This document shows, piece by piece, positions 17,308 to 27,580 of a stretch of DNA of 64,000 nt (positions are counted from its first letter, which is position 1; every line of letters begins with the position of its first letter). The position numbers were made by a program, and so were the translations under genes. This stretch comes from Neobacillus thermocopriae. GTDB taxonomy: Bacteria; Bacillota; Bacilli; Bacillales; Cytobacillaceae. The stretch covers positions 40,966 through 104,965 of the forward strand of contig NZ_JAAIUV010000009.1 of NCBI RefSeq assembly GCF_010975035.1, given 5' to 3'. The notes under the pieces are model-generated. The model was not told the DNA's origin. It ran no database searches and saw nothing but the letters and a program-made list of their open reading frames with translations.

Positions 17308-18201
17308 TTGAAGCCCAAGAAATTAAATATATTTGCTGCTGAATATAAAAAGCTACTTGAACACGAATTGCGTCATTTGATTGAAAAGCTTAATGCTCCT
17401 GCCATTCTTAAGGAATCGATGATGTATTCTCTCGAAGCAGGAGGTAAGCGTATTCGCCCATTATTGTTATTTGCAGCCTTAGATGCATTTGGAGTTAACC
17501 CTAGAAATGGCTTGCTTGCGGCGTGTGCGATTGAGATGGTTCATACATATTCTTTAATCCATGATGATTTGCCTAGTATGGATAATGACGATCTTAGAAG
17601 AGGAAAACCAACCAATCATAAAGTATTTGGGGATGCAATTGCAACACTTGCAGGTGATGCTTTATTAACATATAGCTTTGAGGTGATGAGTAGCATACCG
17701 AATGAAATTGCATCTCCAGAAATGAAGTTGAAATTAGTCTTAGAAATGGCAAAAGCAGCTGGTTCAGAAGGAATGGTTGGTGGGCAAGTCGCAGATATGG
17801 AAGGAGAAGGAAAATCTTTAAATTTGGAGGAATTGGAGTATATCCATATCCACAAAACAGGAAAACTCCTAGAATTTAGCATATTGGCTGGTGCGATTTT
17901 AGCAAGAGCTGATCAGAAACAATTAGATTGTCTTTCTTCTTTTGCTTATCATCTCGGGTTAGCATTTCAAATACAAGATGATATTTTAGATTTAATTGGA
18001 AATCAACAATTGATTGGCAAACCTGTTGGTAGTGATACAGTCAATCTTAAAAGTACATATCCAAAATTATTAACGTTAGAAGGAGCAAAGGATGCTTTGG
18101 AACATCAAATTGAACAGGCAAAGATCCAATTACAGAAATCTGGATTATCCACGAACCTGCTCCTAGAAATAACGGATTTAATCGCGTCACGGGACCGTTA
18201 G
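17308..18201 (+). CDS. ispA: Farnesyl diphosphate synthase
   Basis: A 297-residue trans-prenyltransferase making C15 farnesyl diphosphate from IPP and DMAPP. The first aspartate-rich motif is DDLPSMD (FARM) and the second is DDILD. GGKRIRP and GGQVADM are also typical. TTG start with GAGGAGG upstream. It lies directly after xseB and upstream of dxs, so precursor supply and chain elongation for isoprenoids are linked here. Confidence 0.97.
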   Translation: MKPKKLNIFAAEYKKLLEHELRHLIEKLNAPAILKESMMYSLEAGGKRIRPLLLFAALDAFGVNPRNGLLAACAIEMVHTYSLIHDDLPSMDNDDLRRGKPTNHKVFGDAIATLAGDALLTYSFEVMSSIPNEIASPEMKLKLVLEMAKAAGSEGMVGGQVADMEGEGKSLNLEELEYIHIHKTGKLLEFSILAGAILARADQKQLDCLSSFAYHLGLAFQIQDDILDLIGNQQLIGKPVGSDTVNLKSTYPKLLTLEGAKDALEHQIEQAKIQLQKSGLSTNLLLEITDLIASRDR

Positions 18202-18268
18202 TATACAGCTATTTGAGGCAGAGAAATTAGTGTGTTATAATTTTAATCAATGTATAAATGTAGACAAC

Positions 18269-18303
18269 GCCGTTATCACTGTCGTGTTAGCGGCTCTTTT
18301 TTA
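18269..18303 (+). terminator. Terminator after ispA
   Basis: 11-position stem GCCGTTATCAC / GTGTTAGCGGC (one wobble, one mismatch) with loop TGTC and a TCTTTTTT tail. Confidence 0.85.
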
Positions 18304-18385
18304 AGAAGTAAGTCCTCATTTTAAGAAATGAGAAATACAACAGCTTAGGTAAGATAGAAAAAGCATGAAAGTGAGTGGTCCATAA

Positions 18386-20281
18386 ATGGATCTATTAAAA
18401 ATTAAAGACCCATCCTTTTTAAAGGGTCTGTCTATTAAAGAACTGGAAGCTTTAAGTAAAGAAATTCGCCAATTCCTTATTGAAAAGCTGTCTGTAACCG
18501 GTGGCCATATAGGACCGAATTTAGGAGTGGTTGAATTAACGATTGCATTACATAAATGCTTTAACAGTCCTAAGGATAAGATAATATGGGATGTTGGACA
18601 CCAATCATATGTTCATAAGATACTAACAGGACGTGCATGCGAGTTTGATACGTTAAGGCAATACAAAGGCCTTTGCGGATTTCCTAAAATGGCAGAGAGT
18701 GAGCATGATGTTTGGGAAACCGGTCATAGCTCTACATCTCTTTCTGCAGCGATGGGTATGGCCATTGCCAGAGATTTAAAAAAAGAAAATTATTTTGTTG
18801 TTCCTGTCATTGGTGATGGTGCTTTAACGGGGGGGATGGCTTTAGAGGCACTTAATCATATTGGACATGAAAAAAAAGATATGATTGTTATTCTTAATGA
18901 TAATGAAATGTCAATTGCTCCGAATGTAGGAGCTTTGCATAATATTCTAGGACAGTTACGTACGGCTGGAAAATACCAATGGGTAAAAGATGAATTGGAA
19001 TATTTATTAAAGAAAATACCGGCTGTAGGTGGTAAATTAGCTGCCACAGCTGAACGGGTGAAGGATAGTCTTAAATATTTATTTGTATCTGGGATGTTTT
19101 TTGAAGAATTAGGTTTTACCTATTTAGGACCCGTTGATGGGCATAATTTCGAGGATTTGTTTGAGAATATCGCCTATGCGAAAAAGACTGAAGGGCCAAT
19201 CCTCCTCCATGTCATAACTAAGAAAGGGAAAGGTTTTCATCCTGCTGAATCGGATAAAACAGGTACTTGGCATGGTACAGGCCCTTATAAAATGGATACG
19301 GGTGATTTTGTTAAACCAAATAAAAAGCAGCCGCCTGCATGGAGTAGTCTAGTTAGCGAAACTGTTCGTAGACTTGCACGGGATGATGATCGAATTGTGG
19401 CGATCACACCTGCTATGCCGGTTGGCTCTAAACTTGAAGGGTTTGCGAGTGAGTTTCCTAACCGTATGTATGATGTGGGGATAGCTGAACAACATGCAGC
19501 CACAATGGCAGCAGGTTTGGCGACGCAAAATATGAAGCCATATTTGGCCATTTACTCCACATTTTTGCAACGTGCGTATGATCAGGTAGTCCATGATATT
19601 GCTCGGCAGAATCTAAATGTATTTATTGGGATAGATCGAGCTGGACTTGTTGGAGCGGATGGAGAAACTCATCAAGGAGTATTTGATATTGCCTTCTTAA
19701 GACATATTCCTAATATCATCTTAATGATGCCAAAAGATGAAAACGAAGGTCAGCATATGGTCTATACGGCAATAAATTATGACGATGGTCCCATTGCAAT
19801 GAGATTCCCTCGGGGGAATGGGATTGGTGTACCTTTAGATAAAGAATTACAGAACATTCCTATTGGCACTTGGGAAGTACTAAGAGAAGGAGAGGATGCT
19901 GCCATTCTCACCTTTGGTACTACCATTCCAATGGCTATGAAAGCGGCAGATCAACTTGAAAAACTGGGCATATCTGTTAAAGTTGTAAATGCCCGTTTTA
20001 TAAAACCGATGGATGAAAATATGTTGACTAGTTTATTGGATGAAAATATGCCAATCTTAACGATTGAAGAAGCGGTCTTGCAAGGAGGATTTGGGAGCTA
20101 TGTATTAGAGTATGCCCATTCTAAAGGGTATTATCATGTTCAAATTGATAGAATGGGTATACCAGACAAATTTATTGAACATGGAGATGTCTCTTCATTG
20201 TTAGAAGAAATTGGATTAACAACCGAGGAAGTAGTTAAAAGGGTTTCGGTACTTGCAAGAAAAAAACAAAAAAGGGCTTAA
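18386..20281 (+). CDS. dxs: 1-deoxy-D-xylulose-5-phosphate synthase
   Basis: A 631-residue thiamine-diphosphate enzyme that condenses pyruvate and glyceraldehyde 3-phosphate, the first step of the MEP pathway. The ThDP-binding motif [17 protein letters not shown]...LNDN is in the N-terminal domain. The central Pyr domain has [14 protein letters not shown] with the conserved Glu. A C-terminal transketolase domain completes it. Length is normal. The terminator upstream separates it from ispA; yqxC follows after 4 nt. Confidence 0.98.
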   Translation: MDLLKIKDPSFLKGLSIKELEALSKEIRQFLIEKLSVTGGHIGPNLGVVELTIALHKCFNSPKDKIIWDVGHQSYVHKILTGRACEFDTLRQYKGLCGFPKMAESEHDVWETGHSSTSLSAAMGMAIARDLKKENYFVVPVIGDGALTGGMALEALNHIGHEKKDMIVILNDNEMSIAPNVGALHNILGQLRTAGKYQWVKDELEYLLKKIPAVGGKLAATAERVKDSLKYLFVSGMFFEELGFTYLGPVDGHNFEDLFENIAYAKKTEGPILLHVITKKGKGFHPAESDKTGTWHGTGPYKMDTGDFVKPNKKQPPAWSSLVSETVRRLARDDDRIVAITPAMPVGSKLEGFASEFPNRMYDVGIAEQHAATMAAGLATQNMKPYLAIYSTFLQRAYDQVVHDIARQNLNVFIGIDRAGLVGADGETHQGVFDIAFLRHIPNIILMMPKDENEGQHMVYTAINYDDGPIAMRFPRGNGIGVPLDKELQNIPIGTWEVLREGEDAAILTFGTTIPMAMKAADQLEKLGISVKVVNARFIKPMDENMLTSLLDENMPILTIEEAVLQGGFGSYVLEYAHSKGYYHVQIDRMGIPDKFIEHGDVSSLLEEIGLTTEEVVKRVSVLARKKQKRA

Positions 20282-20285
20282 ACGG

Positions 20286-21116
20286 ATGAAAACGAAAGAA
20301 CGTTTAGATGTATTATTAGTTGAAAGAGGATTATTTGAAACAAGGGAAAAAGCTAAACGAGCCGTCATGGCTGGAATCGTATATACAGGTGAACAAAGGT
20401 TGGATAAACCGGGTGAAAAAGTAAAAATTGATATCCCAATTAATGTAAAAGGTAATGTTATGCCCTATGTTAGTAGGGGAGGATTAAAGCTTGAAAAGGC
20501 ATTAAAAGTGTTTGATGTCAATGTGATGGATAAAGTGGTCATTGATATTGGTGCCTCAACAGGTGGATTTACAGATTGTGCCCTCCAAAATGGAGCAAAA
20601 AAATCTTACGCATTGGATGTGGGGTATAATCAATTAGCCTGGAAGCTACGTCAAGATAAACGAGTTGTTGTGATGGAACGAACCAACTTCCGTTATGTAA
20701 CACCTGCTGATCTAACCGATGAAATGCCTAATTTCGCTACAATCGATGTTTCTTTTATTTCATTGACCCTAATTTTACCTGTATTAAAAAATTTGCTTGT
20801 TCCTGGAAGTGACATTATTGCGCTAGTAAAACCTCAATTTGAAGCAGGAAGAGAGCAGGTAGGAAAAAAAGGTATTGTTCGTGATGAAAAAGTACATCTT
20901 CAAGTAATAGAAAAAATTATTGATTTTTCCATTCAGCAAGCATATACAGTTGCTAATTTATCTTATTCTCCTATAACAGGGGGAGATGGAAATATCGAAT
21001 TTTTACTGCACCTGAAATGGGAAGGAGAACGGGAGAAAGGTGTATGTGAATTACCAGTTGAGCCTTCCCAAATCGTAAAAGACGCACATAAAGAATTTCA
21101 AACTAAACAAAAATAA
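20286..21116 (+). CDS. yqxC: TlyA-family rRNA 2'-O-methyltransferase YqxC
   Basis: A 276-residue protein with an N-terminal S4 RNA-binding domain (RLDVLLVERGLFETREKAKRAVMAG) and an FtsJ-like Rossmann methyltransferase domain with the SAM motif VIDIGASTGGFTDC. Family members methylate ribosomal RNA 2'-hydroxyls; the exact Bacillus target is not certain. ATG 20286 starts at the S4 domain. It is coupled to dxs, 4 nt upstream, as in B. subtilis. Confidence 0.93.
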   Translation: MKTKERLDVLLVERGLFETREKAKRAVMAGIVYTGEQRLDKPGEKVKIDIPINVKGNVMPYVSRGGLKLEKALKVFDVNVMDKVVIDIGASTGGFTDCALQNGAKKSYALDVGYNQLAWKLRQDKRVVVMERTNFRYVTPADLTDEMPNFATIDVSFISLTLILPVLKNLLVPGSDIIALVKPQFEAGREQVGKKGIVRDEKVHLQVIEKIIDFSIQQAYTVANLSYSPITGGDGNIEFLLHLKWEGEREKGVCELPVEPSQIVKDAHKEFQTKQK

Positions 21117-21151
21117 AAAGGATAAGCCTGAGTGCTTATCCTTTTTATTTT
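21117..21151 (+). terminator. Terminator after dxs-yqxC
   Basis: Stem GGATAAGC / GCTTATCC extended by A/T pairs, loop CTGAGT, then TTTTTATTTT. Confidence 0.9.
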
Positions 21152-21377
21152 AGATATGAGGTGAATTTTTAACATCTAGAAAAGTATAGAATTTGAATAC
21201 GGATATACGAATAAAACAATCATCTGACTTATAGAGTCACAATATGTTAAGGTGCCTATCCTATTGAATGTATATATATGTATTTTTATAAAAGAATTCA
21301 TTGTACAAACCTTTAAAAATCGGCTAACATATGGGTAGAAGTGCTCATTAATAATTGAGGATTTTAGGAGTGAAAAA

Positions 21378-21827
21378 ATGAATAAAGGACAGCGCCATAT
21401 TAAAATAAGAGAGATTATAGCCAGTAATGATATAGAAACACAGGATGAATTGGTAGATGAACTAAAAAATGCAGGCTATAATGTCACTCAAGCTACCGTT
21501 TCAAGAGATATAAAAGAATTGCATCTTGTTAAAGTGCCATTAAGTGATGGAAGATACAAATACAGTCTTCCAGCCGACCAAAGGTTTAACCCATTACAAA
21601 AATTAAAAAGAGCCTTAGTTGATGCATTTATCCGTATTGATTCTGCAGGAAATTTACTTGTGATGAAATGCTTGCCTGGAAATGCTATGGCCATAGGGGC
21701 ATTAATTGACAATTTGGACTGGGATGAAATTTTAGGAACGATTTGCGGAGATGATACTATACTTATAATTTGTCGTACACCAGAACATGCCGAAGGAATT
21801 TCAAAAAGATTTCTTGATATGCTTTAA
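21378..21827 (+). CDS. argR: Arginine repressor
   Basis: A 149-residue ArgR/AhrC regulator: N-terminal winged helix ([17 protein letters not shown]) and C-terminal hexamerisation domain with the arginine-binding [14 protein letters not shown]. It represses arginine synthesis and activates catabolism in response to arginine. The leader contains an A/T-rich stretch TGTATTTTTAT (about 21273-21283) resembling part of an ARG box, so autoregulation is possible but weakly supported. The recN start lies 15 nt after the stop. Confidence 0.97.
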   Translation: MNKGQRHIKIREIIASNDIETQDELVDELKNAGYNVTQATVSRDIKELHLVKVPLSDGRYKYSLPADQRFNPLQKLKRALVDAFIRIDSAGNLLVMKCLPGNAMAIGALIDNLDWDEILGTICGDDTILIICRTPEHAEGISKRFLDML

Positions 21828-21842
21828 TTGGGGGAGTTCTTC

Positions 21843-23531
21843 TTGTTAGCAGAATTATCGATAAAAAATTTCGCCATTATTGAAAAGCTTTCTATCTCAT
21901 TTGATAAAGGGCTAACTGTTTTAACTGGAGAAACAGGAGCGGGGAAATCAATTATTATTGATGCGATTCATTTACTGGTAGGTGGGCGAGGATCTTCCGA
22001 ATTTGTCCGCCACGGCGAGGAAAAAGCGGAGATTGAAGGTTTGTTTCAAATTGACGATCTTCAACACCCAGTATATGCAAAAGCATTAGAATTCGGTATT
22101 GATATTGAGGAAGGCATGGTCATTTTGCGCCGTGATATCTCTCGAACAGGAAAAAGTGTGTGCCGTATTAATGGAAAGTTGGTTACCATTTCCACTCTTC
22201 GAGAAATTGGTGCAGTTCTTGTTGATATCCATGGCCAGCATGAGCATCAAGAATTAATGGATGAAACGAAACATTTACCACTCCTTGATCAATTTGGAGG
22301 AGAAGAAATCACTTCTTCACTTGAGGTATATCAGGAACTTTTTCGCAAATACGAGCAAACGCGCCAAAAGCTTAAGGCGTTAAGTGAAAATGACCAGCAA
22401 ATGGCTCATCGGTTGGATTTAATTTTATTTCAATTTAACGAAATCCAAAAAGCTAATTTAAAGCTGGACGAAGATGAAGAATTAATGAGTGAAAAAAGAA
22501 AATTGGTGAATTTTGAAAAACTCTTCGAGGCTTTTCAATTAAGTTATTCTGCATTAAATGGTGAACAAAAAGGGTTAGATTGGCTTGGAATGGCAATGGG
22601 CCATTTAGAAAATGCTGCCTCTCTGGACTCCACATACAAAGACTTATATGAGGCTGTTTCCAATTGTTATTATCAATTGGAGGATGCAGGCCGGGCAATT
22701 AGAAATGAAATGGAAGTATTGGAATTTGATCCAGAACGATTAAATGAAATCGAAGATCGTTTAAATGAAATAAACCAATTAAAACGAAAATATGGAAAGA
22801 CAATACATGAAATATTAGAATATGCTGCAAAAATTGAAGAGGAAATCGAAACACTTCAAAATAAAGAAACATTTATTGGAGAATTAGAAAAGGAGTTATC
22901 TTCCATAGAAAAAGACCTAGCTCTCGAGGCAAAACAATTAACAGAGCTTCGTCAAAAATGGGCAAGGAAGTTAACAGAGCTCATACATAAAGAATTAAAA
23001 GATCTATATATGGAAAAAACTATTTTTGAAATTCGTTTTGAGACTGATTTACATCATTTTTCAAAAACAGGTTCAGATTATGTGGAATTTTATATTTCAA
23101 CTAATCCTGGTGAACCATTAAAGCCATTGTCAAAGGTGGCTTCTGGTGGGGAGTTATCCCGTATTATGCTCGCACTAAAAAGCATCTTTTCTAAACATCA
23201 AGGAGTCACATCAATAATTTTTGATGAAGTCGATACGGGTGTTAGTGGAAGAGTGGCTCAAGCAATTGCTGAAAAAATTTATAAAGTAGCGAATAATTCA
23301 CAAGTATTATGTATTTCCCATTTACCACAGGTCGCAGCTATGGCAGATAATCATTTATTTATTTCAAAGAATATTAAAGATGGCAGAACGACAACATCTG
23401 TTAGAAAATTACAAGAGGATGAGAAAATTAAAGAAATTGGACGGATGATTTCTGGTGCTGAAATTACCGATTTAACTAGGCAGCATGCTAGTGAATTATT
23501 ACAATTAGCTGTAAAATATAAAAAAACTTGA
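21843..23531 (+). CDS. recN: DNA repair protein RecN
   Basis: A 562-residue SMC-like ATPase recruited early to double-strand breaks. The Walker A motif GETGAGKS is near the N-terminus, a long coiled coil fills the middle, and the C-terminal ABC signature LSKVASGGELSRIMLA plus Walker B IIFDEVDTGVSG complete the head. TTG 21843 gives MLAELSIKNFAI, matching the family N-terminus, with GGGGGAG 8 nt upstream. The argR-recN pairing is standard in Bacillales. Confidence 0.97.
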   Translation: MLAELSIKNFAIIEKLSISFDKGLTVLTGETGAGKSIIIDAIHLLVGGRGSSEFVRHGEEKAEIEGLFQIDDLQHPVYAKALEFGIDIEEGMVILRRDISRTGKSVCRINGKLVTISTLREIGAVLVDIHGQHEHQELMDETKHLPLLDQFGGEEITSSLEVYQELFRKYEQTRQKLKALSENDQQMAHRLDLILFQFNEIQKANLKLDEDEELMSEKRKLVNFEKLFEAFQLSYSALNGEQKGLDWLGMAMGHLENAASLDSTYKDLYEAVSNCYYQLEDAGRAIRNEMEVLEFDPERLNEIEDRLNEINQLKRKYGKTIHEILEYAAKIEEEIETLQNKETFIGELEKELSSIEKDLALEAKQLTELRQKWARKLTELIHKELKDLYMEKTIFEIRFETDLHHFSKTGSDYVEFYISTNPGEPLKPLSKVASGGELSRIMLALKSIFSKHQGVTSIIFDEVDTGVSGRVAQAIAEKIYKVANNSQVLCISHLPQVAAMADNHLFISKNIKDGRTTTSVRKLQEDEKIKEIGRMISGAEITDLTRQHASELLQLAVKYKKT

Positions 23532-23560
23532 AAAGCTACCCAACTTGGGTAGCTTTTTTA
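23531..23560 (+). terminator. Terminator after recN
   Basis: Perfect 11-bp stem AAAAGCTACCC / GGGTAGCTTTT with loop AACTT and a T tail. Confidence 0.9.
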
Positions 23561-23652
23561 TATTGTACGGAGTTATAAATGGTTGTTGAGGAGGCAAAAT
23601 TATAATTGTAGCCATTTGTAATGTAGAACAAGAAGCGAGGAGAGTGAAGAAT

Positions 23653-24942
23653 TTGAAGTTAGAAATTATTAGAAAAACGATTGGTGGAATTCTCCTTGTT
23701 TCATTAGTTAGCCTAATTTTTTTTCAGCCCATGAGGCAGTTTTTTTGTCTACCTAAAAGTATAACTGTTTTTGAAGGACAGAAATATACGTTTAAAGTAG
23801 CTGCTCCGGTTTCAGCTGCTTTAGTTTCTAAAGATTCAACAATTTCACTTGAACAGGATAAAAATTCAGTTACATTAAATGCATCAGAACAAGGCAAAGA
23901 TGAGATGATATTAGAATTTGCCGGAATCCCCGTCAAAAAAGTGGATGTCAATGTACTTAAAGATTTCCGAGTTATTCCAGGTGGCCAGTCTATAGGTGTA
24001 AAATTAAATACAGTAGGAGTGCTAGTTGTTGGCCACCATTTAGTGAATACGGAAGAAGGAAAAAAATCTCCTGGAGAATTGGCAGGCATTAAAGTCGGGG
24101 ATATTATTACCGAAATAAATGGAAACAAGATTGAAAAAATGACGGATGTCGCACCTTATGTTCAGGAAGCGGGTAAAGACGGAAAGCCGTTAGATTTGGT
24201 TATAAGCCGTGATAGTGGGAAATTCAAAACAAAATTAATCCCATTAAAGGAAAAAGGGGAAGAAAACTACAAACTTGGTTTATATATTAGGGATTCAGCA
24301 GCAGGGATTGGTACCATGACTTTTTATCACCCTCAATCAAGAAAATATGGTGCTTTAGGACATGTTATTTCTGACATGGATACAAAGCAGCCAATTGTTG
24401 TGGAAGATGGTCAAATTGTTCGCTCAACAGTCACTTCCATTGAAAAAGGAAGTAACGGTGACCCTGGTGAAAAATTGGCCCGATTTTCAAATGATCGTGA
24501 AATAGTTGGAAATATAAAAAAGAACAGTCCGTTTGGTATTTTTGGCGAGTTAAAGAAAGAGTTAAAAAATGGGATATTGGATAAACCTTTACCGATTGCT
24601 TTATCTCATCAAGTAAAAGAAGGGCCAGCAAAAATATTAACAGTAGTTAATAATGACAAGGTTGAAGAATTTAATGTAGAAATCGTAAGTACCATTCCAC
24701 AAAAATTTCCAGCTACTAAGGGAATGGTTATTAAAGTAACGGATCCTAGACTTTTAGAAAAAACTGGTGGAATTGTCCAAGGAATGAGTGGTAGTCCGAT
24801 TATTCAAAATGGAAAACTTATTGGTGCGGTGACCCATGTATTTGTAAATGATCCAACCTCAGGCTATGGTGTTCACATTGAGTGGATGCTTAATGAGGCC
24901 GGAATTAACATATATGAAACACCAAAAAATAAAGCAAGTTAA
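23653..24942 (+). CDS. spoIVB: SpoIVB serine peptidase
   Basis: A 429-residue forespore-secreted S55 serine peptidase that triggers pro-sigma-K processing by cleaving SpoIVFA. It has an N-terminal transmembrane anchor (about 8-27), a PDZ domain (about 100-185), and a peptidase domain with His in GALGHVISD and the catalytic Ser in GMSGSPI (378-384). TTG 23653 is preferred because AGGAG at 23638-23642 is 10 nt upstream; the in-frame GTG at 23644 is too close. A sigma-G promoter is expected but was not clearly recognised. Confidence 0.96.
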   Translation: MKLEIIRKTIGGILLVSLVSLIFFQPMRQFFCLPKSITVFEGQKYTFKVAAPVSAALVSKDSTISLEQDKNSVTLNASEQGKDEMILEFAGIPVKKVDVNVLKDFRVIPGGQSIGVKLNTVGVLVVGHHLVNTEEGKKSPGELAGIKVGDIITEINGNKIEKMTDVAPYVQEAGKDGKPLDLVISRDSGKFKTKLIPLKEKGEENYKLGLYIRDSAAGIGTMTFYHPQSRKYGALGHVISDMDTKQPIVVEDGQIVRSTVTSIEKGSNGDPGEKLARFSNDREIVGNIKKNSPFGIFGELKKELKNGILDKPLPIALSHQVKEGPAKILTVVNNDKVEEFNVEIVSTIPQKFPATKGMVIKVTDPRLLEKTGGIVQGMSGSPIIQNGKLIGAVTHVFVNDPTSGYGVHIEWMLNEAGINIYETPKNKAS

Positions 24943-24950
24943 AGTAATGA

Positions 24951-24989
24951 GCAAAATAGGCTAAATTTCCCTATTTTGCTTCTTTTTTT
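24951..24989 (+). terminator. Terminator after spoIVB
   Basis: 10-bp stem GCAAAATAGG / CCTATTTTGC, 9-nt loop and TTCTTTTTTT tail. Confidence 0.9.
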
Positions 24990-25000
24990 ATAATGGATAT

Positions 25001-25030
25001 TTGATAAAAAGAGTAAAATATTGGGATAGT
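25001..25030 (+). promoter_or_regulatory. Possible vegetative promoter of spo0A
   Basis: TTGATA (25001-25006), 18-nt spacer and GATAGT (25025-25030). The -10 is weak (4 of 6). It occupies the place of the sigma-A promoter Pv upstream of the sigma-H promoter. A 0A-box-like CGTCGAA (25040-25046) within a small inverted repeat lies just downstream. Confidence 0.35.
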
Positions 25031-25108
25031 AGCGTATTTCGTCGAAAAAACGAGAAATACAAAGAAAAGATAAGATAATATTACTAATTTGAGAAAAATT
25101 AAAAAATG

Positions 25109-25135
25109 AAAGGAATTTTTGTTGCATTGTCGAAT
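25109..25135 (+). promoter_or_regulatory. Sigma-H promoter of spo0A overlapping a 0A box
   Basis: AAAGGAATT (25109-25117) and GTCGAAT (25129-25135), separated by 11 nt, fit the sigma-H consensus RnAGGAwWW-N11-RnnGAAT. The 0A box TGTCGAA (25128-25134) overlaps the -10, consistent with direct control by Spo0A~P. Confidence 0.8.
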
Positions 25136-25210
25136 TTCTTATTTAGAATAGAATTAGAAGATAATGGCTATGGAAAACAGAGTTTATGATAAGTTGAGGA
25201 GGAACCGGAG

Positions 25211-26005
25211 TTGAAGAAAATTAAAGTTTGTGTCGTGGACGACAATAGAGAATTAGTGAGTATGTTAGAGGATTATATTTCTTCTCAAGACGATATGGAG
25301 GTAGTAGGAATAGCCCATAATGGACAGGAATGTTTGAATTTATTAAGTTCAACTGATCCAGATGTCCTTGTATTAGATATTATTATGCCACATCTTGATG
25401 GGCTGGCAGTACTTGAAAGACTTCGTGATATGAAAAAGGGAGTTCTTCCAAATGTAATCATGCTTACAGCTTTTGGGCAGGAAGATGTTACGAAAAAAGC
25501 TGTGGAGCTTGGGGCATCTTATTTTATCCTCAAACCATTTGACATGGAGAATCTAGGAAATCATATTCGTCAAGTAAGCGGCAGCAGAACTGCTTTTTCT
25601 TCTCGGAAAGCTCCAGCATCAAGTTATCGTCCTCAGGCTGAAACAAAACCCAAGAATCTGGATGCAAGCATTACAAGTATCATTCATGAAATCGGAGTTC
25701 CTGCGCATATTAAAGGGTATTTATATTTACGTGAGGCTATTGCAATGGTGTTCAATGATATTGAGCTTCTTGGTTCAATCACGAAAGTATTATACCCAGA
25801 TATTGCCAAAAAATATAACACAACTGCCAGTCGTGTAGAAAGGGCAATTCGACACGCGATTGAAGTTGCCTGGAGCCGTGGTAACATTGATTCTATTTCT
25901 TCCTTATTTGGTTATACAGTAAGTATGTCTAAAGCAAAGCCAACAAATTCAGAATTTATCGCGATGGTAGCAGACAAACTTCGCTTGGAGCATAAGGCTT
26001 CTTGA
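25211..26005 (+). CDS. spo0A: Sporulation master regulator Spo0A
   Basis: A 264-residue response regulator. The receiver domain has the acidic pair Asp10/Asp11, phospho-acceptor Asp56 (VLVLDIIMP), Thr86 and Lys108. A variable linker (about 125-150) leads to the DNA-binding domain with the near-invariant stretch [18 protein letters not shown] and recognition helix region [15 protein letters not shown]. It is the phosphorelay end point controlling entry into sporulation. TTG start with GAGGAGGAACC upstream. It follows spoIVB as in all Bacillus. Confidence 0.99.
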   Translation: MKKIKVCVVDDNRELVSMLEDYISSQDDMEVVGIAHNGQECLNLLSSTDPDVLVLDIIMPHLDGLAVLERLRDMKKGVLPNVIMLTAFGQEDVTKKAVELGASYFILKPFDMENLGNHIRQVSGSRTAFSSRKAPASSYRPQAETKPKNLDASITSIIHEIGVPAHIKGYLYLREAIAMVFNDIELLGSITKVLYPDIAKKYNTTASRVERAIRHAIEVAWSRGNIDSISSLFGYTVSMSKAKPTNSEFIAMVADKLRLEHKAS

Positions 26006-26018
26006 AAGAAATGATTAT

Positions 26019-26046
26019 AAAAAAGTCTCAGAAATGAGACTTTTTT
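26019..26046 (+). terminator. Terminator after spo0A
   Basis: Stem AAAAAGTCTCA / TGAGACTTTTT with GAAA tetraloop and T tail. Confidence 0.92.
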
Positions 26047-26071
26047 ATATAACTAGAACTATTCGTTATGT

Positions 26072-26276
26072 CTAGTATATTCGTCTCCATATATCGAGTC
26101 CTTCGCTCTCAGTATTAATATTAGTCAACATCGAATAACCTTCGTCTCTTCGTGTTTCCTTTATCTATAGTTATAGCGCATCGCAACAATGAAGGCCGTG
26201 GCACACTAACATATACCACGGACTTGCGATCATTTTATGAATAATACGCGGTTGACCAGGGCGAATGCGCTTTTTC
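26072..26276 (+). repeat. Degenerate intergenic repeat, copy B
   Basis: It shares with copy A the ordered segments CAACATCGAAT (26126-26136), CGTGTTTCCTTTAT (26151-26164) and a 3' end ACGCGGTTGACC...GCTTTTTC (26246-26275). Between them are inverted sub-repeats, CCGTGG / CCACGG and CGCATCGCAA / TTGCGAT, that could fold. It fills most of the spo0A-yqiK intergenic region where B. subtilis carries yqiG-yqiI. Confidence 0.65.
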
Positions 26277-26406
26277 TAATTTGTTTATGAATTTTCTTTT
26301 ATCAATTACATTAATTTTGAATAAAAATATGTAGACGCATATAAATCAGCTACTTTTGTTAACAGGGATTTATTTTAGCTAACTTTTAACATTAGGGTGT
26401 GAGAAA

Positions 26407-27135
26407 ATGACGCAAATTTTTGCTCACCGTGGCTATTCCTCTGCCTATCCGGAAAATACGATGAGTGCATTTGTTGCTGCTGAAAAAGCTGGGGCGGACG
26501 GCATTGAATTGGATGTACAGTTAACAAAAGATGGTGAAGTGGTCGTTATCCATGACGAAAAAGTAGACAGGACTACCACTGGAATTGGATTTGTTAAAGA
26601 CTTATTGTATAAGGAATTACGTCAACTCAATACGAATAAAAAAGGAGGGAGAAAAGAACCTATACCTGCTTTGAAAGAAGTCCTCGAATGGATGACATCG
26701 AATCAGCTGATATGTAATATTGAATTTAAAAATAACCGATTTCCTTATGATGGTATGGAAGAAAAGGTCATACATCTCGTAAGAAATTTTCATTTAGATA
26801 ATCGGATTATTTTTTCCTCATTTAATCATTATAGCATTGTCCATTCATACTGCTTAGCACCGGAGATTGAAACAGCTCCCTTATTATTAGAAGGCATTTA
26901 TATGCCTTGGGTTTATTGCCAATCGATTCGGGCAAAAGGACTTCATCCGAAGCATACCACTATTTCCGATCGAATTATTCAAAAAACGATGGAAAATGGA
27001 ATTGCTGTACGACCTTATACAGTAAACCAAGAAAAAGATATGCATAGACTCTTTAATATTAAATGTACATCCATAATTACTGATGACCCAGTAAAAGCAA
27101 TAAAAATTAGAAACCAATACAAAAAGAGACCTTAG
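26407..27135 (+). CDS. yqiK: Glycerophosphodiester phosphodiesterase YqiK
   Basis: A 242-residue GDPD-family TIM barrel that hydrolyses glycerophosphodiesters to glycerol 3-phosphate and alcohol. The signature IFAHRGYSSAYPENTMSAF carries the catalytic His and Glu, followed by IELDVQLTKDGEVVVIHDE with the second catalytic His. No signal peptide is seen, so it is cytoplasmic. GTGTGAG precedes the ATG. It is convergent with yqzF. Confidence 0.95.
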   Translation: MTQIFAHRGYSSAYPENTMSAFVAAEKAGADGIELDVQLTKDGEVVVIHDEKVDRTTTGIGFVKDLLYKELRQLNTNKKGGRKEPIPALKEVLEWMTSNQLICNIEFKNNRFPYDGMEEKVIHLVRNFHLDNRIIFSSFNHYSIVHSYCLAPEIETAPLLLEGIYMPWVYCQSIRAKGLHPKHTTISDRIIQKTMENGIAVRPYTVNQEKDMHRLFNIKCTSIITDDPVKAIKIRNQYKKRP

Positions 27136-27148
27136 AGGTCTCTTTGTT
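27123..27148. terminator. Shared terminator between yqiK and yqzF
   Basis: 9-bp stem AAAGAGACC / GGTCTCTTT with loop TTAGA. The yqiK stop codon lies in the loop. T-rich flanks on both strands allow bidirectional use. Confidence 0.8.
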
Positions 27149-27154
27149 TCCATA

Positions 27155-27388
27155 TTACTTTTTAAATCGTGCTTGAACTTTATTTCTTTTTCGATCCCTA
27201 TGAAGGATAAAGCCGGCAATAAATCCAAGCCCACCTAAAAAAAGAATGAACCCCACCAGAAATTGAAGCCATAATTGGTTAAATGGAGATTGGAGAATGC
27301 CAAAGGCCATGTCACGCATTAATTTAATTCCCCATGCAGCTAACACTCCAGGAATTACTAGTATGATAAGGGCAATAATCCTCTTCAT
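27155..27388 (-). CDS. yqzF: DUF2627 membrane protein YqzF
   Basis: A 77-residue protein with two hydrophobic helices (about 3-22 and 34-60) and a basic C-terminus HRDRKRNKVQARFKK, matching DUF2627/YqzF. The start at 27388 (MKRIIALIILVIPG) is preferred over the longer frame because it aligns with the family and has AAGGA upstream. Function unknown. It is divergent from bkdR, as in related Bacillus. Confidence 0.88.
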   Translation of the reverse strand: MKRIIALIILVIPGVLAAWGIKLMRDMAFGILQSPFNQLWLQFLVGFILFLGGLGFIAGFILHRDRKRNKVQARFKK

Positions 27389-27513
27389 AAATAAATCCTT
27401 CCACGTCAAATTTTTTAATTCCATTAATTCTGTCTTCAAAAAAATCATAGTACATTGAAGAAAATTGTCAAGCAAGAGAATGTATTAAAATATAAATATT
27501 GAAAAAAATTGCA

Positions 27514-27522
27514 TGTTATAAT
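27514..27522 (+). promoter_or_regulatory. Extended -10 promoter upstream of bkdR
   Basis: TGTTATAAT forms a perfect extended -10 (TGnTATAAT) 59 nt before bkdR. No good -35 is present at 17 nt, which is common for extended -10 promoters. Confidence 0.55.
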
Positions 27523-27580
27523 AGTACTGTCTTGAAAGTTTCTTCTTGGTAAGGGCATTTTTTTATGAGGGGCTGGAAAT

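Noticed and set aside
21178..21377. ARG boxes and a riboswitch upstream of argR
   Set aside because: Only a partial ARG-like stretch was seen and no conserved RNA structure was recognised, so no separate feature is claimed.
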